Both the position numbers and the translations under genes were made by a program. Below are positions 15,208-21,943 of a stretch of DNA of 32,744 nucleotides, one piece after another. Position 1 is the stretch's first letter. Every line of letters starts with the position of its first letter. The stretch lies in the NCBI GenBank assembly GCA_964613585.1, contig CAZTHL010000041.1, positions 1 through 32,744 of the forward strand, read 5' to 3'. The DNA is from CAZTHL01 sp964613585 (GTDB taxonomy: Bacteria; Pseudomonadota; Alphaproteobacteria; DSM-16000; Inquilinaceae). Below the pieces are notes generated by a model. That model was not told the origin of the DNA, did no database searches, and saw nothing but the letters and a program-made list of their open reading frames with translations.

Positions 15208-15842
15208 GCCGGGCCGCGGAGACGCCGGATGGCACTCTCTTCCGGCTGATGGTCGAGGCCGGCCTGCTCGGGCTGTTCCTCGGCGCGCTCGTCCTCGTCG
15301 CCGGCTGGTCCTACGCCGAGCGCTTTTTCGCCGAGCTCGGGCTCAACCTCTCGGCCCTCGATGGCCTGGAGGCCGAGAGCGTGGCCGCCTACGCCCTGTG
15401 GGTGTTTCGCGACGGCTGGCTGCCCGTTCTGCTGTTCGCGGTCGCCGCCGTCTCCGCCCTGGCGCTGGTCCTGGCCTGGAACCGCCGCGGCGCGGCGATC
15501 GCGATCGCGGGCGTCGCGGCCCTGGCGCTCATCGGCGCCGGCTGGCTCGGCGCCGCCCGGGCGAGCCGGCAGGTGCCGCGGCTGCTCGCCCAGGACGCGC
15601 CGCCCTTCGTCCGCGTCGCCGTGACCGCCAGGGCCGGGTCGACGCTGGAGACGCTGCTGCGCGAGCGCGGCGACCTCGGCGCCTCGACCTGCCTGCGCAA
15701 GGTGTTCATGGACCGGCGCCACCTCTACGCCTATCCCGGCTACGAGAGCCTGCGCGGGCAGAGGCCGGAGATCTACATCCTGCCGCTCGAGGAGATCGCC
15801 GCCCTCCGCATCGTCCCCAACCCGGCGCTGTGCCAGCCGTAG
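15204..15842 (+). CDS. Three-TM membrane protein of unknown function
   Basis: A 212-residue protein with three hydrophobic segments at about residues 19-38 (LLGLFLGALVLVAGWSYA), 72-93 and 98-118, then a soluble C-terminal domain of about 90 residues. The C-terminal part ends in EIYILPLEEIAALRIVPNPA. The start overlaps the stop of the secreted-protein gene by four bases, so the two are coupled and may act together, for example as a membrane partner and its periplasmic companion; that is inference. No family recognised. Confidence 0.7.
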   Translation: MSRAAETPDGTLFRLMVEAGLLGLFLGALVLVAGWSYAERFFAELGLNLSALDGLEAESVAAYALWVFRDGWLPVLLFAVAAVSALALVLAWNRRGAAIAIAGVAALALIGAGWLGAARASRQVPRLLAQDAPPFVRVAVTARAGSTLETLLRERGDLGASTCLRKVFMDRRHLYAYPGYESLRGQRPEIYILPLEEIAALRIVPNPALCQP

Positions 15843-16033
15843 GGGTGCCCCGCCCGCCCCGGAGGGTGTCCATCGGGCGGGCCACGGCGGTCGAAGCTCG
15901 TCATCGGTCGTCCCGACACACCGCCTGGAAGGGCCATGGACGGGGCTCCGGCGGCTGGTGACGCGGTCAAGCGGATCCGTCAAACGCCTGCGGACGAGCG
16001 ACAATTCGCTGAAGAATGACTCCACCCCAAGGT

Positions 16034-16123
16034 CGTCATCGCGAGCAAAGCGCGGCGATCACGGTATTCGGTGTGCTGCGGCGAGAAACCGACCCGGATT
16101 GCTTCCCTCTGCTTGCAATGACG
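16034..16123. repeat. REP-like interspersed palindrome (GTCAT...GC type)
   Basis: The arm CGTCATCGCGAGCAAAGCG (16034-16060) is an imperfect inverted repeat of 16096-16123, which reads CGTCATTGCAAGCAGAGGG on the other strand. This GTCATTGCGAGC-type motif is a familiar dispersed repeat of alphaproteobacterial intergenic regions. Confidence 0.7.
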
Positions 16124-16222
16124 TGTTCTTCGCTTCGCTCGCCATGACGTGTTCTTCGCTTCGCTCGCCATGACGTGTTCTTCGCTTCGCTCGTTATGAT
16201 GTTTTGCTTTGATTTGCTCGCC
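16118..16222. repeat. 26-bp tandem repeats derived from the REP arm
   Basis: ATGACGTGTTCTTCGCTTCG with a CTCGCC end repeats at 16118-16143, 16144-16169 and 16170-16195, with a diverged fourth unit to 16222. On the minus strand each unit reads CGTCATGGCGAGCGAAGCG, closely like the arm of the adjacent palindrome, so the array is a local amplification of half an interspersed element. Confidence 0.85.
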
Positions 16223-16543
16223 ATGACCATTTCGGTGGTTGCGTTGGACATGGCGGCTTGGCGGGCTGGCACGGGAGAGTGGGCCGCCGCACCTCCGACA
16301 CCGCCACCGGCACGCGCCGTCGGTCGGATCCGGCGCCTGGGACTGCGGAGCGGACCGAAAGGGCTGCCGGATCAGCCGCCGGCCGGTGCCGCGCGATCGA
16401 CGGTGCCGGCGCCGTGAGCCGGCACGCCGGCCCCAGCCCCGAAAAGGGAAAAAGAGCTGATCCCTGGGCTGAATGAGCTTAATCTTCCGGCAATAAAGGC
16501 TCTTTATCCTATCTACAGGCCCAGGATCGGGCTGACGAGACGA

Positions 16544-16603
16544 GGATCCGCCAGGAGGGGATCCGCCAGGAGGGGGTCCGCCGGGAGGGGATCCGCCAGG
16601 AGG
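16544..16603 (+). repeat. Four tandem 15-mers each containing an AGG-AGG-type ribosome site
   Basis: GGATCCGCCAGGAGG occurs at 16544-16558, 16559-16573 and 16589-16603; the third unit (16574-16588) is GGGTCCGCCGGGAGG. The last AGGAGG lies 7 nt before the ATG at 16611, an ideal Shine-Dalgarno, and the other units repeat that signal every 15 nt upstream. Confidence 0.85.
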
Positions 16604-16610
16604 GGGTGTC

Positions 16611-17024
16611 ATGGACCAAGCCGATGCCGTCGCCTTGACCCCCCGCGAGGAGCGCTTCTGCCAGGCCATTGCGGCCGGGGCCACCGCCGCCGCGGCCGCC
16701 CTCCGGGCCGGCTGCGCGATCGACACCGCCCCCCGGCGGGGCCGGGACCTGCTGACAAAACCCTACATCCGTCTACGGATCGAGGGGCTCTTGGCCGAGC
16801 AGGACGCGGCGCGGCGGGCGGCGCGCGACGACCTGGTCCGCTCGATCGACGAGCTGTACCGGCCGGCCCGGCGGCGCGGCGACCTCCGGGCCGCGCTGCG
16901 CTGCCTGCGGACGAAGGCACGGCTGCTCGGGCTCTGGTCCGGCCACGGGGGCGGCCGCCGACCACCCCGGTGCCGGAGACGGATCCGCCGCTCAACTCGC
17001 CGCCGGCGGGAGCGGCCGGGCTGA
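16611..17024 (+). CDS. Orphan phage small-terminase-like DNA-binding protein
   Basis: A 137-residue protein whose residues 9-105 look like the terminase small subunit (Terminase_2-like) family: LTPREERFCQAIAAGATAAA at the start, LLTKPYIRLRIEGLLAEQ, then GDLRAALRCLRTKARLLGLW. In phages this protein recognises packaging sites for the large subunit. No large terminase or other phage gene is visible nearby. The last 27 residues are Arg-rich, as in an out-of-frame reading. The -1 frame after about 16945 (GGGGG run) reads a plausible Pro-rich sequence (PTTPVPETDPPLNSPP), so a one-base frameshift near there is likely. The start is fixed by a strong ribosome site. Domesticated phage remnant is the likeliest origin. 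Confidence 0.6.
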   Translation: MDQADAVALTPREERFCQAIAAGATAAAAALRAGCAIDTAPRRGRDLLTKPYIRLRIEGLLAEQDAARRAARDDLVRSIDELYRPARRRGDLRAALRCLRTKARLLGLWSGHGGGRRPPRCRRRIRRSTRRRRERPG

Positions 17025-17125
17025 CGCCGGATCCCGGGGACGCGCAACCGCAGCCGGTACCGGCAAGCCTGTTGCCGTCGCCGGCCGAGCCGCCGGCGTC
17101 CCGCCTCACCCGCACGGCCGAGCCG

Positions 17126-17221
17126 GTGTCCGGGCCGGTGTCCGGGCCGCTGTCCGGGCCGATGTCGGGGCCGATGTCGGGGCCGATGTCGGGGCCGATG
17201 TCGGGGCCGATGTCGGGGCCG
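17126..17221. repeat. 12-bp tandem array, eight units
   Basis: Two units GTGTCCGGGCCG, one CTGTCCGGGCCG and five identical ATGTCGGGGCCG units follow without gaps. In the possible terminase-tail frame each unit reads V/L/M-S-G-P. Five identical copies indicate recent slippage expansion. Confidence 0.9.
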
Positions 17222-17330
17222 GTTGCCCGCCCGCCGGTCCCGCCGCGGGACCCGCCAGGCGGGCTGCGGCAGGAGGCGGCGGAGACGCCGCCGACTCGAA
17301 CGGAGCCGCGGCCGGCCACCGCGCAGGAAA

Positions 17331-17358
17331 GGGGAGCCGACCCGCCGGCCGGCTCCCC
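17331..17358 (-). terminator. Likely terminator of nuclease A gene
   Basis: GGGGAGCCG (17331-17339) pairs perfectly with CGGCTCCCC (17350-17358). On the minus strand the stem is followed by TTTCC. It lies about 73 nt after the stop codon of the nuclease gene. Confidence 0.55.
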
Positions 17359-17431
17359 ACACAAGGACCCTCAGGTCCCGGCCGGCGGATCGGCCCCGTC
17401 CGGGGCGCGGCTCCGTCCGGCGACGGCGTCC

Positions 17432-20400
17432 TCAAGCGACGACCGTCACATCCTCCGGCTGGACGCCAAGCACGAACACCGTGTTGGCGTCGTCCTCGGC
17501 GTCGACGACGGTGAGCTCGGTGCCGAAGCCGAAGAAGCGCTCCGGCGTGGCGAAGTCGGTGACCAGCTCCGAGGTGAAGGTGAGCCCGTCCTCGAGCAGC
17601 AGCTGGTCGCCCTCGGCCGACCGGAAGCCGATGATCACGTCCACGGCCGGGCCGACGCCGGCATAGTCCGCGAGGTCGAACCGGAAGGTGTCGGCGCCGC
17701 GGTTGCCGATCAGCTCGTCGTCCCCGGCGCCGCCGATCAGCAGGTCGGTGCCGCTGCCGCCGAACAGCTCGTCGTCGCCGGCGCCGCCGTCGATGGTGTC
17801 GTCGCCGGCCTGGCCGAACAGCTCATCGTCGCCGGCGCCGCCCAGGATCGAGTCGTCGCCGCGCGAGGCGAACACCCGGTCGTCGCCGCCGGCCACGTCG
17901 ATCGTGTCGCTGCCGGCCGAGGTGGTGACGGTGTCGTTGCCGTCCAGGCCCAGGCCGCCGCCGGCCTGCACGATGTCCTTGGCCTCCAGGCCCGGCTGGT
18001 CGAGCGCATCCGACACGCCGAAGGCGAACTCGATCAGCCCCTCGACCCGATCCTCGGCGAAGGGCTCGATGTTGTCGAGGACGCCGACCACGGTCGGATC
18101 GATCAGGGTGAACTCGACGCCGAGCAGCACGCTGATCAGGCTGTCGGGGGTGATGACGAAGTCGTCCGGGTCGTTGGCGTTGATCTGCAGGCCGGTGCCG
18201 CCACCGATCACCTGGGCGTTCTGCACCGGCGGCAGGGTGGTGTCGACCACCGTGGTCGGCTCGATGACGAAACGGGCGACCACCGGATCATGGTCGGAGG
18301 CCCGCTCGTCGACGTCCGGGAACTCGGCGTTCAGGTGCACGACATCGTACTCGGCGCCGCCGGTCAGCAGGTCGTCGCCGAAGCCGCCGACCAGGCCCTC
18401 GCTGGCGAAGACATGATCGAGCGCCTGGCTGTTGCCGTCGAAGATGAAGGTGTAGCGCTCCTCGTCCGGCAAAAGCTCGGTCAGGTTGGCCAGGATCCGG
18501 GTGCCGCCGCCGAAGCTGCCGTCCAGGATGGCGGCCTGATCCTCGAACTGGAAGGCGTTCAGGTCGCCGCCGACGACGACGTTGGCGTCGGGATCGTCTG
18601 CGAGGATGCCGTCGATGAACTCGTTGATCGCGGCGACCTGGTCCTCGCGGGTGTCCTCGCCGCCGATGTCCTGCGGCTGGATCGAGCCGAACAGCGGCGT
18701 GCTGCCGCCGCGCGAGGTGTTGTGCACGCTGATGACCGTGACGGTCTCGCCGTTGAACTCGAAGTCCGCGGCCAGCGGCAGGCGGCTGCCGTCGAACGGG
18801 TTGGCCGGATCGCCCTGCGGCAGCACCGCGGGGTCGATGATCGGCGTCTCCGAGCCCGGGACCAGGTCGACCCGCTCGGTGTTGTAGAGGAACGCCACGC
18901 GGATGTTGCCGCCCGGCTCGCCGCCGTTCTCGTCGTCGGTGATGAAGGTGTTGTCGATGAAGGCGTACGGCGTGCCCGGGAGCAGCGCGTTCACCTCGTC
19001 GGCCAACAGGCCGAGGGTGACGTCGGCGGCCACCACGTCCGTGGCCCCGCCCGGCGCGGCCCCGTCGTTGTCCTGGATCTCCTGGAGCGCGACGATGTCC
19101 GGCGAGCCCAGATTGTTGACGATCTGGTCGGCGATCAGCGCGAAGCGGCCGTCGGCCACGTCGGTATCGTCGTCACCGGTGTCGTTCGGGTCGAGGTTGA
19201 GGACGTTGTAGGCGGCGATGGTGAGCTGGCTGTCCGTCGGCACCAGCGCCGTCGTCTCCGGCTCCAGGGCGGCGACGCTGGTCACCAGCGGGCTTTCCAG
19301 CGCCAGGAGCTCGAAGCGGTCGAAGCTGTAGTCGATGACGCCGGTCACGTCGGCCAGGGTGTCGCCGGTCAGCACCTCGGGCGTGACCACGCCGGGCAGG
19401 GTGTCGTCGATCTCCAGAAGCTCCGGGTTGAAGTCGGCGTCGGCCAGGCCGGTGGCGCCGACGCCGATGGTGATGCCGCCGCGGTCGTTCAGACCGGTCG
19501 CCCCGACGCCGGACGGCACCGTGTTGATCTCGCCGAAGAAGTTGGTCTCGTCGGCCACGGTCGGCGTCAGCGCCGTGACCAGCATGCCTTCCAGGCTCTC
19601 GTAGAAGTCGATGCCGTCTTCGGCCGGATCGAACACCGAGAAGCTGTCGTTGTCGATGATCCCGGTGGGCACCGTGCGGTCGACGCCCAGGACCACCGGC
19701 GCCGGGACGGGGTTGCCGCTCGAGGTCACCGCGACGGTGGAGGCGGCGATCTCGGTCACCGAGAGATTGTCGGAGGCGGTGCCGGTGATGTCCTCGACCA
19801 CCGTGCCGGTGACCGCGACGGCATCACCAACCGCCACCGTCGCGCTGCTGTCGACGAAGATGCCCTCCGACGTGGCGTCGTCGCCGTCCTCCACCGGATC
19901 CTGGATGTAGAAGCCGTCGCCGGCCAGCGCCGTGACGATGCCGGTGGTGCTGACGGTCGCGGCCAGGAACGGCGAGATGTGGCCGGCCCCCTGGATCTCG
20001 GCGATGGTCGCCTCGCCCGGCGGCTCGATGATGCCGTTGAAGATCGGGTTGATGGCGCCGAAGGTGTCCGTGCCGGCGGTCGGATCGACGTCGAACGAAC
20101 CCGCGCCGAAGCCGATGCCGGCGGTGTTGAACGCCAGGCCGCCGTCCGGGTCGTTGACGGCGAACAGCTCGCCGACGCTGCCCGAGCGGAACACCAGGCG
20201 CGGCTCGTCGCCGGTGAAGGCGAAGTCGGTGCCGCCCAGGTCGCCGCCGTAGAGGAATGTCTCGTCGCCGCCGGTGTCGGGCACGCCGACCGCGTCGAGG
20301 ATCGCGCCGAAGGCCGAGAGATCGTCCGCGATGCCGTCGTCGTCGGCATCGATGTCGGTGTCGCCGGTGCCGGTGAACGCGTCGGCCAGCACCACGGTGA

Positions 20401-21850
20401 AGGACGGGTTCTCGATGTCGTCGATGGTGACCGTCAGCAGCCCGTCCCCGTCGAAGGTGCCGGAGACGGCCTCGAAGCTGTTGATGTCGCCGGGGTCGGA
20501 GCTGCCGTCGCTCTCGATGTTGACGATGACCCCGCTGAACTCCGCGCCGGCCGTGCCGCTCAGCTCGAGCATGGTGGTCGCCGGATCCGTGCCGGTCGGG
20601 TTCGGCAGGAACTCGCTGATCAGCACCGGCGCGGCCGGGGCCATGAAGGCCGGGTTGACGGCGCCGAAGGTGTCGGTGCCGGCGGTCGGATCGCTGTCGA
20701 AGGCGGCCGGGGTCACGTCGACGCCGGCGGTGTCGAACACCTGGCCATCGTCCGGGTCGTTGACGGCGAAGAAGGCGCCGATGCTCGACTCGCGGAACAC
20801 CAGGCGCGGCTCGTCGCCGGTGAAGGCGAAATCGGTCCCGCCGAGGTCGGTGCCGTAGAGGAACGCCTCGTCGCCGGCCGTGTCGGGCACGCCGACCGCG
20901 TCGAGGATCGTGCCGAAGGCCGACAGGTCGTCGGGAACGCCGTCGTCGTCGGCATCGATGTCGGTGTCGGTGTCGCCGGTGAAGGCGCTGGCGAGGCCGA
21001 GCGTGAACGACGGATTCTCGATGTCCGCGATCTCGACGGTCAGCAGCCCGTCCGTGTCGAAGGTGCCGGAAACCGCCTCGAAGTCGTTGACGTCGCCCGG
21101 GTTGGCGCCGCTGTCGCTCTCGATGCTGACGATGACGCCGGTGAAGCTCGCGCCGGGCGCGCCGCTCAGCTCGATCGTGGTGGTCGCCGGATCGGCCCCG
21201 CTCGGGTTCGGCAGCAGCTCGCTGATCAGCGCCGGGGTGACCGCGTCGACGAGCGCCGGGTTGATGACGCCGAAGGTGTCGGTGCCGACCGTGGGGTCGC
21301 TGTCGAAGGCGCCCGGCCCGACATCGACGCCGGCCGTGTCGAACACCTGACCGCCGTCCGGATCGTTGACGGCGAACAGGGCGCCGACGCTCGCCTCCCG
21401 GAACACCAGGCGCGGCTCGTCGCCGGTGAAGGTGAAGTCGGTGCCGCCGAAATCGGTACCGTAGAGCAGGCTCTCGTCGCCGGCTTCATCCGGCACGCCG
21501 ATCGCGTCGAAGACCTCGCCGAAGGCCGAGAGGTCGTCCGGGACGCCGTCGTCGTCGGGATCGATGTCGGTGCCGGTGCTGCCGGTGAAGCCGCCGGCCA
21601 GCACGACCGTGAAGGACGGGTTCTCGATGTCGTCGATGTCGACGGTGAGCAGCCCGTTCGCGTCGAAGGTGCCGGAGACCGCCTCGAAGCCGTTGATGTC
21701 GCCCGGATTGGCGCCGCCGGCGTCGCTCTCGACGGCGACCAGGACGCCGCTGAACGCCTCGCCCGGGGTCCCGCTCAGCTCGACGGTGGTGATCGCCGGA
21801 TCCGTCCCGGTCGGGTTCGGCAGGAATTCACTGATGTGCACGGTCGACAT
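17432..21850 (-). CDS. Giant secreted RTX nuclease (three lamin-tail-like modules, OB, EEP nuclease)
   Basis: A 1472-residue extracellular nuclease of the ExeM type. Residues 1-605 are three copies of a 200-residue lamin-tail-like module starting HISEFLPNPTG. An OB module follows (about 613-690, TIAEIQGAGH to GDAVAVTG). The EEP nuclease spans about 872-1195, with all expected residues: AAYNVLNLD, LQEIQDND, SVHNTS, GGDLNAF and ASDHDPV. Six RTX nonapeptides (GGAGDDELF type, about 1316-1385) bind Ca2+. The C-terminus ends in EDVTVVA, as expected for an uncleaved type I secretion signal; there is no Sec signal. It should cut DNA outside the cell. I prefer the ATG at 21850; a GTG three codons earlier lacks a ribosome site. 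No cysteine and only one lysine are seen. A strong terminator lies 28 nt upstream, so expression may depend on readthrough from gene B. Confidence 0.85.
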   Translation of the reverse strand: MSTVHISEFLPNPTGTDPAITTVELSGTPGEAFSGVLVAVESDAGGANPGDINGFEAVSGTFDANGLLTVDIDDIENPSFTVVLAGGFTGSTGTDIDPDDDGVPDDLSAFGEVFDAIGVPDEAGDESLLYGTDFGGTDFTFTGDEPRLVFREASVGALFAVNDPDGGQVFDTAGVDVGPGAFDSDPTVGTDTFGVINPALVDAVTPALISELLPNPSGADPATTTIELSGAPGASFTGVIVSIESDSGANPGDVNDFEAVSGTFDTDGLLTVEIADIENPSFTLGLASAFTGDTDTDIDADDDGVPDDLSAFGTILDAVGVPDTAGDEAFLYGTDLGGTDFAFTGDEPRLVFRESSIGAFFAVNDPDDGQVFDTAGVDVTPAAFDSDPTAGTDTFGAVNPAFMAPAAPVLISEFLPNPTGTDPATTMLELSGTAGAEFSGVIVNIESDGSSDPGDINSFEAVSGTFDGDGLLTVTIDDIENPSFTVVLADAFTGTGDTDIDADDDGIADDLSAFGAILDAVGVPDTGGDETFLYGGDLGGTDFAFTGDEPRLVFRSGSVGELFAVNDPDGGLAFNTAGIGFGAGSFDVDPTAGTDTFGAINPIFNGIIEPPGEATIAEIQGAGHISPFLAATVSTTGIVTALAGDGFYIQDPVEDGDDATSEGIFVDSSATVAVGDAVAVTGTVVEDITGTASDNLSVTEIAASTVAVTSSGNPVPAPVVLGVDRTVPTGIIDNDSFSVFDPAEDGIDFYESLEGMLVTALTPTVADETNFFGEINTVPSGVGATGLNDRGGITIGVGATGLADADFNPELLEIDDTLPGVVTPEVLTGDTLADVTGVIDYSFDRFELLALESPLVTSVAALEPETTALVPTDSQLTIAAYNVLNLDPNDTGDDDTDVADGRFALIADQIVNNLGSPDIVALQEIQDNDGAAPGGATDVVAADVTLGLLADEVNALLPGTPYAFIDNTFITDDENGGEPGGNIRVAFLYNTERVDLVPGSETPIIDPAVLPQGDPANPFDGSRLPLAADFEFNGETVTVISVHNTSRGGSTPLFGSIQPQDIGGEDTREDQVAAINEFIDGILADDPDANVVVGGDLNAFQFEDQAAILDGSFGGGTRILANLTELLPDEERYTFIFDGNSQALDHVFASEGLVGGFGDDLLTGGAEYDVVHLNAEFPDVDERASDHDPVVARFVIEPTTVVDTTLPPVQNAQVIGGGTGLQINANDPDDFVITPDSLISVLLGVEFTLIDPTVVGVLDNIEPFAEDRVEGLIEFAFGVSDALDQPGLEAKDIVQAGGGLGLDGNDTVTTSAGSDTIDVAGGDDRVFASRGDDSILGGAGDDELFGQAGDDTIDGGAGDDELFGGSGTDLLIGGAGDDELIGNRGADTFRFDLADYAGVGPAVDVIIGFRSAEGDQLLLEDGLTFTSELVTDFATPERFFGFGTELTVVDAEDDANTVFVLGVQPEDVTVVA
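20031..21843 (-). repeat. Three tandem lamin-tail-like modules (about 605-615 bp each)
   Basis: Copies start near 21840, 21226 and 20622 (minus strand), each with xISEfLPNPtGtDPAtT, then FTGDEPRLVFRe and FAVNDPDgG. They are alike enough at DNA level to suggest duplication within the gene. Confidence 0.8.
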
Positions 21851-21877
21851 TTTTTCCACTCTTGTTGGCGCGGAGAC

Positions 21878-21915
21878 AAAAAAAGACCGCGGGGAGACGC
21901 TGCTCTCCCGCGGTC
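21878..21915 (-). terminator. Rho-independent terminator between genes B and A
   Basis: On the minus strand GACCGCGGG (21915-21907) pairs with CCCGCGGTC (21893-21885), a 9-bp stem extended by AGA/TCT after a bulge, followed by seven T (21884-21878). It is 28 nt downstream of gene B's stop and 28 nt upstream of gene A's ATG. Confidence 0.92.
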
Positions 21916-21943
21916 CTGGTGGCTTACCGGGTCATGGGGCGGA

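Larger units (their letters stand above)
15843..16610. other. Intergenic region dense in repeats
   Basis: No convincing gene in 768 bp. It contains a REP-like palindrome (16034-16123), 26-bp tandem repeats (16118-16222), an AT-rich dyad ATAAAG-GCT-CTTTAT (16493-16507) inside a promoter-like AT-rich patch, and a tandem 15-bp array with Shine-Dalgarno cores (16544-16603). Open frames crossing the 26-bp repeats are translation artefacts of the repeats. Confidence 0.7.
17025..17431. other. Region between terminase-like gene and nuclease A
   Basis: No sure gene. It may be the out-of-frame Pro-rich tail of the terminase-like gene: that frame stays open, but no stop is found before it enters the opposite-strand nuclease gene. 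It holds a 12-bp tandem array and a hairpin terminator for the nuclease gene. Confidence 0.5.

Noticed and set aside
16036..16272. Minus-strand frame reading SEAKNTSWRAKRRTRHGERSEE
   Set aside because: It is the familiar translation artefact of REP-like tandem repeats.
17126..17221. 12-bp array as a CRISPR or replication iteron array
   Set aside because: There are no spacers and no adjacent replication gene; slippage expansion is sufficient.
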